Shown piece by piece: positions 1 to 10,450 of a stretch of 64,000 nucleotides of DNA. The stretch is from Dendrobium chrysotoxum (lineage: Eukaryota > Streptophyta > Magnoliopsida > Asparagales > Orchidaceae). Within the stretch, counting starts at the first letter, position 1. Each line of letters starts with the position of its first letter. A program made the position numbers and the translations under genes. Where the stretch lies: the NCBI GenBank assembly GCA_019925795.1, contig CM034310.1, positions 11,986,764 to 12,050,763 on the forward strand, written 5' to 3'. Below the pieces are notes generated by a model that saw only the letters and a list, made by a program, of their open reading frames with translations, was not told the DNA's origin and made no database searches.

Positions 1-88
1 GCAACCATTCATCGACTACTTCAAAGATAGTAAACTCTCAATAGATAAATCTCTGGCTGTGTAAATCTAAAAAAGAGCATTGTGATAT

Positions 89-337
89 GTGTTTATCAAT
101 GATATGTTGTACCGACGAGGTTTTGATCAAATGTGGCTAAAGTGCTTAGGGACCAAGGAAGCTGATATAGTGGTGACAGAAATTTATGAAGGACTCTGTG
201 GTGCACATCAATCAGGTCCCAAGATGGCTGCAAAGATCAAGAGAATGGGTTATTATTGGCTTACGATGGTGAGGGAATGTATTGATCATGCTAAGAGGTG
301 CCACGAGCATCAGATCCATGGTGATGTTATACATTAA
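89..337 (+). pseudogene. G1 integrase, N-terminal HHCC zinc-binding domain
   Basis: An open 82-codon stretch matches the H2C2 zinc-binding module at the start of gypsy integrases. It reads GLCGAHQSGPKMAAKIKRMGYYW, then CIDHAKRCHEHQIHG. The second histidine-to-cysteine part of the HHCC pattern is visible, with C-x6-C-x2-H spacing slightly altered from the usual C-x2-C. The module helps integrase multimerise and hold the retroelement cDNA ends. It runs directly into the catalytic core in the next segment. The upstream RNase H lies outside the window. It is certainly part of a retrotransposon pol, and is not an independent gene. Confidence 0.75.
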
Positions 338-890
338 CCACCAAATCCACTGCATCCAATAGTAGCGTCGTGAAAATTGAATGCTGGGGCACTAACATAA
401 TTGGGCCAATAGATATGCCATCATCAGCGGGACACTGCTTTATTCTAGCAGCTATGGACTACTTTTCTAAATGGGCAGAAGCGACACCCTTCAGAGAGGT
501 CACATATTAGCACGTGATCAATTTCTTTACCCACAACATTGTCTATAAATTCAGTGTATCACACCGTGTGATCTCAGATAATGGTACATCATTCAAAAGT
601 ACAAAAAATTTATAAGTTTGTCGACCGACACAAGATAGATTGGCGATATTCATCAATATATAACCAAAGAGCCAATGGCTAAGCAGAGGCCTTTAATAAG
701 ACGCTGGTAAAGCTATTAAAGAAGATCCTCACCAAAAATAAAAGAGAATGGAATACGAAAATGGTAAAGGTGTTATGGGCATATCGCACTACTTATAAAA
801 CACTGACCAACGCTACTCCTTAGTCACTAGTGTTCGGGGCTGAAGCAGTATTGCCACTAGAAGTTGAATTACCATCTCTTCAGATCGTTA
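338..890 (+). pseudogene. G1 integrase DDE catalytic core, broken
   Basis: Across shifted frames the rve core can be read: WGTNIIGPIDMPSS with the first Asp, AAMDYFSKWAEATPF, then VISDNGTSFKS with the second Asp, and ANG-AEAFNKTL with the catalytic Glu near 685. Family knowledge: these three acids coordinate the metals for 3'-end processing and strand transfer. Here all three are still encoded, but there is a frameshift near 370-390 and there are in-frame stops (for example TAG near 508 and TAA near 680). The tail WAYRTTYKTLTNATP near 780-820 is the usual gypsy continuation. It is dead as a gene, but its identity is clear. Confidence 0.75.
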
Positions 891-1245
891 TCTAGAATGA
901 TTTTACTCAAGAAAAAAATGCTTGGTTGAGAATGGTAGAGCTCGATGCACTCGATGAAGTTAGGTTGTTAGCTCAACAGAACCTAGAGATATACCGAGCA
1001 AGGATGACAAAGTCATTTGATCGGATGGTGCATCCTCGGGCATTTCAAGAAGGGGAATTGGTCCTGGTGCTGAGAAGACCAATCATCCCACACCGAAAAA
1101 TTGGTGGTAAGTTCGTAGCCAATTGGGAAGGCCCCTTCATCATTGAGAAGGTTATTAAGGAGGAGTCTACCAGCTTATCGACCTGCATGGTCAGAGGCCC
1201 ATGCCGCCGATCAACGATCGACACCTGAAGAACTACTATACGTGA
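891..1245 (+). pseudogene. G1 integrase C-terminal domain and pol stop
   Basis: From 926 a 100-codon open stretch carries the C-terminal integrase fold: FDRMVHPRAFQEGELVLVLRR followed by KIGGKFVANWEGPFIIEKV. A one-base frame change near 1160 moves the end of the domain to a neighbouring frame, which closes with NDRHLKNYYT and a TGA at 1243-1245. That closing motif is what Tat/Ogre and related gypsy polyproteins end with, so 1245 is the ancestral end of pol. The domain binds DNA non-specifically. No chromodomain follows, in line with the Tat clade and unlike chromoviruses. Confidence 0.75.
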
Positions 1246-1442
1246 AATTGCCCAAAAGAAATGTCATGCTTAATGTACTATATGTTTCGTTCATATTTAT
1301 TAACATATTCATTTTATATTTTAAAATTCTCTTGTGTAGCAAGAATGCATTTCAAAATCCTCACAAAATTGGGGGCATTTTAAATATTTATTCAGGTCGA
1401 CATTTAAAATCTTAAAAAATCTCCCTGCAAGCCAAGGGACAT

Positions 1443-1506
1443 TTTTAAATATTTATTTGAGTTGACATTGTGCTCTGCTCTAAGATCCTCAAATAAATAT
1501 TTAAAA
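1443..1506 (+). repeat. Stem-loop repeat copy 1 (19-bp perfect stem, 26-nt loop)
   Basis: Arm 1443-1461 (TTTTAAATATTTATTTGAG) is the exact reverse complement of arm 1488-1506. The 26-nt loop starts TTGACATTGTG and ends AAGATC. The same layout recurs at 1561-1624 and 2889-2950. Confidence 0.85.
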
Positions 1507-1560
1507 TCTCAAAAATTTAAATATTTTCTATCCTAAAATATTCTTGCGAGACAGGGGGTA

Positions 1561-1624
1561 TTTTAAATATTTATTTGTGTCGACATCGTGTTATATGCTG
1601 AGATACTTGAATAAATATTTAAAA
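1561..1624 (+). repeat. Stem-loop repeat copy 2 (imperfect stem, 26-nt loop)
   Basis: Arms 1561-1579 and 1606-1624 pair over 19 positions with one mismatch and two G-T wobbles near the loop. The loop (TCGACATCGTG...GAGATA) is again exactly 26 nt. The repeat follows a GGGGGTA tract, as copy 3 does. Confidence 0.8.
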
Positions 1625-1824
1625 TTATTGAAGTAAATATTCTTTCATGCTTAAAGATATAACGAATTCTTTTTTAAAGTATATGTAGGTTATATTCCAA
1701 AAGCTCAGGACACCATTTTCTCAAACAAACCAAGATTTTAAAGGTCAGAAAGAGACTTTTGTGACTACACGCTCCAACAAATCAAGCCGCAAAGCTTGAA
1801 GTTTTCCAACAGCCTGAAGCTTAA

Positions 1825-2310
1825 GATTCAAATGGGTGTAAGAGGCCGGATCCAACAAGCCCAAATATGGCCTGATCGCTGGTAGCTCCATCTACTCAAC
1901 AAGCCATAAAAAAGGCCATAGTAGCGAAACCCCCACTTCGTCAACCCGTTAGTAGGGACTGTAAGAAGTATGAAGGCTAATTTGACTCGATAGGTTCAAG
2001 TGATCGTAGTCTACCAAATTCTTCTAATTGACTGTAGAATCAAATTTTCAGTGAGAAGGAGGAGTCACGAACAACTACCAAATGTACGTAGACTCTAAAG
2101 CTGCAACCATAAAGGATGACTCTAAATCTATCAACTTTAATACATTCAGCATTTGGAAGCACATTTCTCATAGCTCAAGTCTGAAACCTGAATGGGTGTA
2201 AAAGGTAGGATCTAACATGACCAAATATGGCGTGATCACTGGCAGCTCCATCTACTCATCACGCCATAAGAAAGGCCATAATAGAGGAACCCTAATTTCA
2301 ACAACTAGAA
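1825..2310 (+). repeat. Two diverged direct copies, 361-bp spacing, in G1 3' UTR
   Basis: A block of about 115 bp starting AATGGGTGTAAGAGG at 1831 recurs from 2192 (AATGGGTGTAAAAGG). Both continue with CCAAATATGG, GCAGCTCCATCTACTCA-like text and GCCATAA-AAAGGCCATA. The tail GGCC..AGGCC forms a small inverted repeat in each copy. Confidence 0.75.
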
Positions 2311-2888
2311 GATGAAGAGCAATCAAATCCTAGCTCGCCTAATCTGATGAACTCAAGTGACTTAGATTAAAGTTTCGTTAAGTGGTTAAGGATCAACATA
2401 CTACTCATATTTGGTACTATCAACCGAATCTAAAACCTATAAATCCTTCAATAAGTATGTAAAGCACAAAGCGAGGATCGAAGGAATTCTTCTTCAACAA
2501 GTCCACGAAAGCACAAAGCAAAGGACCGAAGAAAAAATTCTAAAGTTCACACAAAGCCTAAGGCAGAACTGAGAGGATTTTATTGTCAACAAGTCTTTTA
2601 TGCATAAAGCTCTAGACCGATGACTTTTCACTATCATCCTAATATAAACCTAATGGGTTTTAGGTCGCTAGCATACACTCCTTTATCAAGCCCACTAAAG
2701 CAAGAAGCATAGGGCCGAAGGTACAAAAATCACCTGAGAGTTAGTAAAGATAAACCAGGTAATTCTCCATCAATTCCTGTAGCACGAAGCACATAAAAAA
2801 AGAAATCAAAATCTCAGGACTCAAGCCAAAGATATGAAAACAAGTATCCTAAATGACATCTACAAATGTCCCTAAACACTGGGGGTAT

Positions 2889-2950
2889 TTTAAATATTTA
2901 TTTGGGTCGACATCGCACCATGTGCCAAGATCCCCAAATAAATATTTAAA
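2889..2950 (+). repeat. Stem-loop repeat copy 3 (18-bp perfect stem, 26-nt loop)
   Basis: Arm 2889-2906 (TTTAAATATTTATTTGGG) is the exact reverse complement of 2933-2950, with a 26-nt loop (TCGACATCG...AAGATC). Compared with copy 1 the loop-proximal A-T pair has become G-C on both arms. Confidence 0.85.
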
Positions 2951-3494
2951 TTTCTTGCCAAAATGTAGTAAAAGGAGGGAAGAGTGGAAGAGCCTCCATA
3001 AATAGAATCTGCCATCAGCAAAAAGATGAATCTCGAATGATACCAATAGTATCTGATGGAGACGTTACATCTACAGATGACTACGATAGGGAAAGATGTT
3101 GAGCAGTCACAAACATGCTAGAAATTAAAGTGACGATGGTGGCAAAAAAAGAGTGCAAGAAGTGAAAATGCTATCTACTATCATCAATCTGCAAAGTGAT
3201 GCTCTAAGGACCTAAGTATGAGGTGTTATATCACTGTCTTATGGATTCCCAATTAACTAAAGCCCACATGCATTTCATATGGATGATTATAAGTGCATCT
3301 AAAGATCTATAAAGACATAGAGAAATATTCTTGGAGATCTACAGGATGAAAACCTTAGCATGACATCAAAATAGGTTCTTGGAGGTTTACGAAATGAAAG
3401 CTCTCAGCATGACATCTAGAATAGACATCTAGAGATCCACAGGGTCAATCAACATACAACAAACATGGTTTACTCTAGATGCATACCATATTTA

Positions 3495-3502
3495 TTGGGG
3501 GG
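3495..3502 (+). promoter_or_regulatory. G1 polypurine tract
   Basis: TTGGGGGG lies eight bases before the LTR-like start TGACCTC at 3510. Polypurine tracts prime plus-strand DNA next to the 3' LTR. G2 has a weaker equivalent (TTGGGAG at 44978) before the same CATTTATTGACCTC context. Confidence 0.6.
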
Positions 3503-4144
3503 CATTTATTGACCTCCAAACCACAACAAGAAAAGAGATATAAAAATATAGCATGATTCATTACATGTATCAAATCTAGCGCCCATTCCCTATTCTATGC
3601 TGAATTCCCGCCTGCTATAGTCTTATCGACAGTCTGCAACGGCACCGAATAGTTCTATCACCCGGGGGCAGACATCTCCTCGATCACACTTTTATTCGAG
3701 TCATTAAATACGACACTAAATGAAGCCTTCTGTTTGCTCTTCCCACACACAGAAATCGTACAAACCTCCACTTCTTCTTCGCTTCATTCATGATCGCAAG
3801 CCTCCCGACCTCCTCTTCACCTCCCAAGCCCGAACTCATCTCTCTACATCAACCGACACCTACAATCGGGCTTCACACATCCAATCGAAGCTTCCTTTCC
3901 AACCTTTGAGCTTCCTCCAAGCCAAAACCTGAATCGTAACTCTTCTTCCCCATTCCGTATCCACCTTCCAGTCGGCCGAACCCACACAAGCCGCTGATCG
4001 AGCTCCATGAGAAAGGCCTCCCGTTGAATCCCCTACTCAATGCCTCTTCCTCCTTCCTTGCTCCCGACTTGGACTCTTGATCTCCACTGCTTACATAGCC
4101 CCTAACTATAGCCCCATCTGATTCTTTCAATCCACAGGGAAATA

Positions 4145-4170
4145 GAAAGAGAGAGAGAGAGAGAGAGAGA
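4145..4170. repeat. (GA)n microsatellite
   Basis: An uninterrupted GA dinucleotide run lies in the C/T-rich part of the G1 LTR-like region. Confidence 0.9.
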
Positions 4171-4338
4171 TTCCCTACCTTCTTCCACAAGTTGAAGCCC
4201 CCATAGTCGCCTCTTGCCCGAGCTCCTCACCTTATCTCCCTCTATGATCTAACCGCAAGCCAGCTAAATCCCTAAGGTTATTTATTTTAGGTTTATATTA
4301 ATACTATTTATTAATATTTAATACTATAATTAGTATTA

Positions 4339-4341
<3 letters not shown>

Positions 4342-4379
<38 letters not shown>
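4342..4379. repeat. (AT)n microsatellite
   Basis: About 19 perfect TA units lie between A/T-rich sequence and an A-rich run (4383-4392). Confidence 0.9.
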
Positions 4380-4383
<4 letters not shown>

Positions 4384-4459
4384 AAAAAAAAGAGAAAGGA
4401 AATAAAAAAATGAAGTAATTTTCTTCGCCACCGTCATCACGCCCAATCCCACCGAAAAA

Positions 4460-4810
4460 CCACCTATAAAAGCGTTTATTCGCATGGAAGGATGGGACCC
4501 CGGTGTGGCGCCTACGATGAGGTGGGTAATCACTTAAAATCCTATTCTCGTCATTTACGGTGCACCAGATAACTGCCTATACACGCCTTTATTGCGCGTG
4601 GTGGGATGGGACCCCTGTGCGGTGCCTATGGCGAGGTGGGGTTGCTTATAAGTACCCGTATACCGGAAATAACTGTGCTTTCAAACAGTTACCCTCACCA
4701 ACCCCATACACACTTTTATTACGCATGGTCGGAATGAAGACTACGGTCGTGATGTCTAAGGACACCTACCATACACATGCTTTATTGCACGTGGTGGAAA
4801 GGCCCATACT
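4460..4810 (+). repeat. Four degenerate copies of a 'TTTATTGCGCGTGG' motif with TATA-like starts
   Basis: Related phrases occur near 4470, 4583, 4711 and 4778 (GCGTTTATTCGCATGG, GCCTTTATTGCGCGTGG, ACTTTTATTACGCATGG, GCTTTATTGCACGTGG). The first two are followed by GGATGGGACCCC and a GGTGCCTA-like phrase. CCTATAAAAG at about 4462 and GCTTATAAG near 4648 are TATA candidates, so this may be the LTR promoter block. Confidence 0.55.
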
Positions 4811-4859
4811 CCTGTAGTTTTTCCCTAAATAGGGGAGACGCCAGGAGGCTGGCAAAATT

Positions 4860-6900
4860 TTGTCTGAAGAAAGACAAGGACTTGAACAAAACTTGGACAA
4901 CAGAGAACCTGAATTAAACATTAAATGGACTAAATGCAAACTTAAATGATGAAGAAATTCAAATTTGATTCAAACTTGAACTTGAGTGGAACAAGACTAC
5001 AATGGATATGGACTCGAATTGGACTCATATTTGAACTTGAATGATCACAAAGACTTGAACTCATATTGGACTTAAATTTGAACAAAAAGACTTTAAATAA
5101 GACTTGAACTACATAGAACTCAAACCCAAATGAGTTACAATGAGCTTAATGTGAACCCAATTCGAACTTGAATGTGATTGAGATAAGTGAGCAATGAGGA
5201 ATTTCATAATATTTTCAATAGAATATTCAAAAATTGTCATTTCGGCATGAAAATGCTGATGATATCAAGTTCATTATAAATCACAAAGAACTTACATGTT
5301 GATATGCTAAACTCTTGCAAATTCATTCACAAAGATGATAACAAGATCAAGTGCAATTTGGTGACTCAAGATGATTGCAAATACCAAGTATTCAAACAAA
5401 AGTCAAATGAAAGACTTGTCAGGGATGAGACATCAATACAACCTGCTTGTAAGCCACAACATCAAATCTTTCATGAAAAGATGATCAAATCAACCTACAA
5501 GAAAATACATAGGGGATTGTAGTAAACACAATTCACATGTATTCAAACTCTACAAGTAATGAAAATAAAAAAGGATATATAACTTGATCGTAGTTAAAGG
5601 GGGTAAGATCTTTAGCAAGTATATCACCTATAAGTGATGAAATTTAATGTTTAGCATTCACATCAGTCTAGCAAGCAAAAAAGTTCCTTGCAAGAAAGTG
5701 TAGCAGTTCACTGATCAACGTACATAAGGAATTTGATAACATATGTAGCCATTCATCAGTCAACATGTAAGGAGGAATCCACTATGCATGCAACATCCAA
5801 CTTATAAGAGGGGATGTTTGTAGTGACTCTAAAGGGCATGAGACAAATATTATGATTTTCCCCCATCCAACGACAACTTGCTCACAAGGGAATAAAATAT
5901 TTCCCTACAAACATCGAAAGATTGTATTCAATGGGTACGAAGGGCATATGATGAATGTGATAATAGCTTGTGGAGAATATCAAAGTGCAAGAAAATGCAT
6001 TTGATCCTTGCAGTCGACCACCATATAGTGTACATACAAATATGCAACTCTTTTGCAGGCTAAGAGGTAGTCAATTGGTAATAAACACAAGCACAGTACA
6101 AAGTTTATACATTAAATTTGTGCTCCTACGAGTCATTGTAGAGAAACCCCTCATGTATGCAAAGGGTCTATGAACCATTGTAGCGAGGATATCATAGCAT
6201 CTCTATAACCAAAACAATTATCCAACAAAAGACAAACATACTCAAATGGTATGCAGTGAAAGTCATGATGTCCCTATGGTCAAGATCAGTTCACTGTAGA
6301 CAAATGTAACCTTTCCTTGTGAGCTACAATGACTGATGGAGTATATTGTGGATAACAGTAATGGATATGTAGTAAGTACGATAAATCTCTTATGGACACA
6401 AGTATATATGTTCTACATGAGCAAAGATATAAGGCTACAACACATTGAAATACCTACGGGCTACTGAAGGAGACCCGTTATACATTCAACTTGCTATTTG
6501 CAAGCAAATGTAAAGGATCTACAATAGATGCAAGTATATACAACAAAAGCAGGAGATTCATTAGTGCATTATAATCCACCTACTAGAAGAAATAAGTAGT
6601 GCACGATAATCTACCTGTACAAGGTAGCAAACAACTCAATCCCTAAGTTGTTGCAACATGCCATCGGATCTGCAACATCTGTACAAGCAGACAGAAGGCG
6701 TACAAATCCCCAAATTAGACTCAAACATCATGCTACCGAATCTATAATACTCATACAAGCAGATATAAGGTATCTATGAGCTTCCAAAATAGAATGCTGC
6801 ATTCAAACGACAATCGCTCATACAACTAAAACATTCCAAAAAATGCCCCCATATTTGCACTCTAATTTATATGCACATAAGTATACAAAAATGCACATGC
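4860..6900. other. No recognisable gene (A-rich non-coding)
   Basis: The section 4860-5170 repeats phrases such as 'gacttgaact' and 'ttgaacttgaatg' in a degenerate way. From 5170 to 6900 I see only short stop-ridden open stretches with no family resemblance, and no RNA gene. Confidence 0.5.
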
Positions 6901-6904
6901 AATT

Positions 6905-7205
6905 GTAGACCCGCAGGGGCTCTTGGCGAACATGTTATGGCTACACACGTGACATATAGGGATGCTGTGTGGGTAAATAAATTTGAACACGATCCTCCTA
7001 AGTAGGTAAAAAAGAGTCGACAAGGTTCAACAAATAATTATAAAATGCCCCCCAAACAACCGCATGGGCCCCGACAAGCATGTTGTAGGAACACACGTGA
7101 CATCTACGGATGTTACGCAGGTCAGGAAATAAACCTAAGTTTAAGCTCGATCCTTCTATGCGGGTAGATAGAAGTCGATATGGCTCGAACCATAAAATAA
7201 GTATA
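6905..7205 (+). repeat. Tandem duplication, about 148-bp unit
   Basis: The unit from about 6908 (CCGCAGGGGCTCTTGGCG, then ACACGTGACAT, then GGGTAAATAAA, then GTCGACAAGGTTCAAC) recurs from about 7060 with many substitutions (CCGCATGGGCCCCGAC, ACACGTGACAT, CAGGAAATAAAC, GTCGATATGGCTCGAAC). A third partial echo (GTCGACAGGGTTCAATC) lies near 7334. ACACGTGACA holds a CACGTG G-box core in both units. Confidence 0.7.
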
Positions 7206-7678
7206 TGGTCGTGAGGTTGACCAAAATATTTATTTTATAGTTCATATTAGGCCTTCAAGGCCTTCAACAAAGAAAATTCATTAACAAAGACATAAAGCCT
7301 ACAAAACTTGATCTTCTATCGATAGCTTAATAGAGTCGACAGGGTTCAATCAATGAAATACAAATGACCCCATATACCCTAATGATGGCTGTGTTGAATG
7401 TAGATCTCAACCGGAGGGGTTCGTAAGCACTTTCGAATGCCTTCCAAAATCCTAAAAACCTATAAAAATCAAAAAATCCAAAAAAAATATTTAAAACTGA
7501 AATCCAACCATCGACCACTTAATACATAAAATCCATTCACTCTCTATAATAGTTTTCCGATGTGGATAAATATGAAAACTACTTTAACTCAGATAGAGCT
7601 AATGCCTAGTCAAAAATATTACTAGGATCCATTCTCAAATAATCTCCTGCTAGTAAGGATATGGTATGTGTCCTCTAA

Positions 7679-7790
7679 CCGATAGTTTCGCCGCCATATG
7701 GCACTACAGGATAAATGGTTATAACCCGGGGCCCTATGAACCGAGTGGTTTTGCTGCCAAATAGCACCACGAGATAGCGATTATGGCCAG
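7679..7790 (+). repeat. Short duplication, about 61-bp unit
   Basis: CCGATAGTTTCGCCGCCATA with GGCACTACAGGATA (from 7679) is echoed by CCGAGTGGTTTTGCTGCCAA with AGCACCACGAGATA (from about 7740). Both continue with GGTTATAACC- or GATTATGGCC-like text. Confidence 0.6.
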
Positions 7791-8445
7791 AGCTATTATG
7801 TTCCTTAGTGGAATTAAATCCTTGAGATATATATCAATAAAATATGATTGATAAGGCAGAAAGCCCTCTGTCAGCTAAGGTGGATTCAAATTTGTCCCCT
7901 TAGATAAACATTCACCCCAATTCTACAAGGTCCCCTTGGATGAAGCAACCCATGGCTGTCGATAAGGATCCTTCTGTCAGGTTGGGTCAACTACCTCCTC
8001 TAACTAAGTAGACCAGGGACCACGATGTCCCAGGATGATGAAACCATGGGATCTTGATCGAGTCAATCATTCATTCCCCCACCATCCACTTTAAGTGCAA
8101 GATGGTGAGATTTCCAATTTTAAATATCAAATCTCTATATTTTCTAATTTCAAATGCCCATGCTACTATTATATGTTAGATAACACATATATTTACGTAT
8201 CGTATTGATGACTAGCCTTAATCAAAAGTTCTCTCTCATTATCGGGAAGGGTAATTAAGTATAGGGGCTTGGGCCTATAAGAAACCAGAACTTAGATCAT
8301 AAAGTCCTCGTAAAATGAGGACGAAATCTCTGGGAAGTGTCTTATCAGCAAACCCATCTACCTTCTAAAATTTACCCCGGAACTTAATTTCGTTAAAACT
8401 CCCCCCAGAAAGCAAAGCGGGTGGAGGTCAGGGCTAAATTTTTGA

Positions 8446-9110
8446 AGCCCACAACATTACCCTTAACAAAGCCTCTATCTAGTAGGAATGTGATAAGTCT
8501 TCCATACCAGGCTCTAGGTGCTTGCTTTAACCCATACAATACCTTTTTCAATCTAAACACATGATTTGGAAATTGTAAGTTTTTAAATCTTGGGGGTTGC
8601 TCAACATAAATATCTTCTTTGATTACCCCATTTAGGAAAGCACTCTTAATGTCTATTTGGTATAATTTGAAACCATTAAAGCAAGCAAAGGCTAAGAGTA
8701 CCCTTATGTCTTCTTGTCTAGTTACTAGGGCAAAGATTTCCTCAAAATCTATTCCCTCAATCTGGTAATACCCCTTAGCTACTAATCTGGCCTTATTCCT
8801 CACTACTATTCCAGAGTCATTCATCTTATTTTTAAAGACCAACTTTGTTCCTTAGGTCTCTTGACTAATTCCCACACATCATTCCTAATAAATTGGTTTA
8901 GCTCTTCTTATATTGCTAGGATCCAGAATTCATCTCCTAAGGCTTGATCTATGTTGGTGGGTTCAATCATGGAGATAAATGTAGAATGACTAACTTCCTT
9001 CCTAAGTCCTTGCCTAGTTTTTACACCTTCAGATGGGTCTCCTAGGATCAACTCTCTAAGATGACTAGAAGAATATCTCCACTCTCTAGGCAATCACTCC
9101 TGAGGTTCTA
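8446..9110 (-). pseudogene. C5 reverse transcriptase, N-terminal part only
   Basis: On the minus strand the open piece 8842-8446 reads NKARLVAKGYYQIEGIDFEE, then LLAFACFNGFKLYQIDIKSA with the first RT Asp, and LKKVLYGLKQAPRAWYGRL. This is the RVT_2 domain of Ty1/copia pol up to just before the YVDD box, which is absent because the element ends. The segment 9093-8908 carries the linker (LILGDPSEGVKTR, MIEPTNIDQALGDEFW) that precedes RT in all copies here. RT would copy element RNA into cDNA; this copy cannot. Base 8446 is the last with clear match to C4. Confidence 0.8.
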
Positions 9111-10090
9111 CTCTATCTTCAATGGCAATGGTTTCTACCCCCTAAATGACCTCGACTTCTTCTTCTTCAAGATTAGGTTCAGAGGTCTTATTTGATTCAT
9201 TAAATATCACATGGGTAGAGTCTTCTACTACAAGGGTCCTCTTATTGAAGATTTTATAGGCTTTACCTACAGATGAATAGCCTAAGAAGATGCTTTCATC
9301 TGATTTAGGATCAAATTTTCCTAAGGGTGACTTACCATTAATTAAGATAAAGCATTTGAATCCAAAAATGTGTAAGTGAGAGAGATTAGGTGTTCTACTC
9401 TTAAGAAGTTCATAGGGTGTCTTATTAATTTTGGGTCTAACATTCACCCTATTTAAAATATAACAAGCAGCATTCACTACTTCTGCCCAAAAATATCTAA
9501 GAAGAGTGTATTCAGCTAACATTATCCTAGCAACTTCAACCAAGGTTTTATTCTTTCTCTCAGCTATTCTATTTCTCTGAGGGGTCCTAGGGGCAGAGAA
9601 GTTATGTTCTATTCCTATCTCTTGACAGAATGATTTAAACCTATCATTCTCAAATTGTCACCTTGATCGCTATGCATTATAGAGATTTTACATCCTAATT
9701 TTCTTTGAATCTAAGTGGAGAAGGTTCTAAACTCTTCAAATGCCTCATTTTATGTGTTAAAAATCTTACCCAAGTAAATCTAGAGTAGTCATCCATAATT
9801 ACAAATCCATAAGATTTCCCTCCTAGGCTAGCTATACTAACAGGTCCAAATAAGTTCATGTGAAGAATTTCTAGTGGCCTAGTGGTGTTAATATTCTTGA
9901 TTGAATGAAATGATGATTTCACTTATTTTCTTAGTTGACAGGCATCACATAGGTGGTCCTTAGTGAAGTCTAACTTAGGTATGCCTCTAACTAGGTCTTT
10001 CTAAGTGATATTCCTAAGTGTTTTCATGCTAGCATGGCATAGTCTCCTATGTCATAGCCAAGAGTCATCAGATACTATTTTTAAACATAA
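9111..10090 (-). pseudogene. C5 integrase (zinc-binding and DDE core)
   Basis: Minus-strand frames show ILHMNLFGPVSIASLGG (the first catalytic Asp of HMDLFGP is changed to Asn), DDYSRFTWVRFL, a second Asp in HSDQGD near 9660, PQRNRIAERKNKT with the catalytic Glu near 9580, and the open C-terminal stretch 9543-9142 (YFWAEVVNAACYILNRVNVR, KTPYELLKSRTPNLSHLHIFG). These are copia integrase hallmarks. Stops and small indels break the frame between the pieces. The GAG-pre-integrase HH part is near 10060-9950. Confidence 0.8.
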
Positions 10091-10450
10091 AGGATTTGAA
10101 TTTTCAATGTAATTGAGGTCTAAGATATAGATATTATTTATCCATTTTTCTTCTAACACAAGTTTATCATTTAAGCTAATCATGTATTTATTAGAAATAA
10201 ATTTTATGTCAAAACCCTTGTCACACAGTTGACTAATGCTTAACAGATTGTGCTTTAAACCATCAACTAAAAGAACATTTTTAATCACAAAATTTTTAGA
10301 ATTTCCAATGATACATGAACCCACCACTTTCCTGGTGGTGTTGTCTCCTAAAGTCACCTTGCCTCCTGACCTGGCCTCCAGTGTCATGAACTACTTCACA
10401 TCTCCAGTCATATATCTCAAGTAGCCACTATCTAGGTACCACATATTCTC
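10091..10450 (-). pseudogene. C5 aspartic protease region
   Basis: The phrase MWYLDSGY at about 10440-10420 has the DSG catalytic triad of copia proteases intact. It is followed by an open stretch 10387-10052 with LEARSGGKVTLGDNTTRKVV and GLKHNLLSISQLCDKGFDIKF, the usual retropepsin-like continuation. The Cys-Ser-Arg-His after DSG in sister copies is here changed (GYLRY), and a stop follows soon after. The protease would cut the Gag-Pol precursor. Confidence 0.75.

Larger units (their letters stand above)
1246..3494 (+). other. G1 3' untranslated region, repeat-rich, non-coding
   Basis: This holds no coding potential that I recognise. It contains three copies of a long stem-loop (listed separately), a fourth truncated copy at about 1373-1412, a 361-bp-spaced duplication, and several short echoes of an 'agcacaaagc..aggaccgaag' phrase between 2460 and 2790. 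Tat/Ogre elements are known for hypervariable repeat-bearing 3' UTRs of this kind between pol and the 3' LTR. Confidence 0.6.
1..8445 (+). mobile_element. G1: 3' part of a Tat/Ogre-like Ty3/gypsy retrotransposon
   Basis: The left window edge cuts the element inside pol. What remains, in order, is the integrase (HHCC, DDE core, C-terminal domain, to 1245), a repeat-rich 3' UTR of about 2.2 kb, a G-rich polypurine tract at 3495-3502, and LTR-like sequence from 3510. The pol sequence resembles G2 in this window, and its final integrase words (LHGQRPMPPINDRHLKNYY) are typical of the Tat clade. The right border at about 8445 is where minus-strand copia pol begins. Whether the full 4.9 kb from 3510 is one LTR is an inference, based on the absence of any other recognisable element and the known great length of Ogre LTRs. 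Confidence 0.7.
3510..8445 (+). repeat. G1 3' LTR-like region (long, non-coding)
   Basis: It begins TGACCTCC after the polypurine tract; the same first bases open the LTR-like blocks at 34772 and 44994. Contents seen in order: C/T-rich leader-like sequence 3700-4260, a (GA)n run, an (AT)n run, a TATA motif CCTATAAAAG near 4462 with a set of GC-richer repeats, about 2 kb without recognisable structure (4860-6900), a 148-bp duplication, and a 61-bp duplication. No primer site or TG...CA right end was found, so the right border is simply where copia pol starts. Single-LTR identity over the whole length is an inference. Confidence 0.5.

Noticed and set aside
3720..4190. Overlapping open frames on both strands (70 and 105 codons)
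   Set aside because: C/T-rich LTR sequence with low-complexity translation (Ser/Leu runs) and no family resemblance.
8340..8445. Possible organelle-derived insertion between the G1 LTR and C5
   Set aside because: It is short, and I could not recognise any plastid or mitochondrial gene in it.
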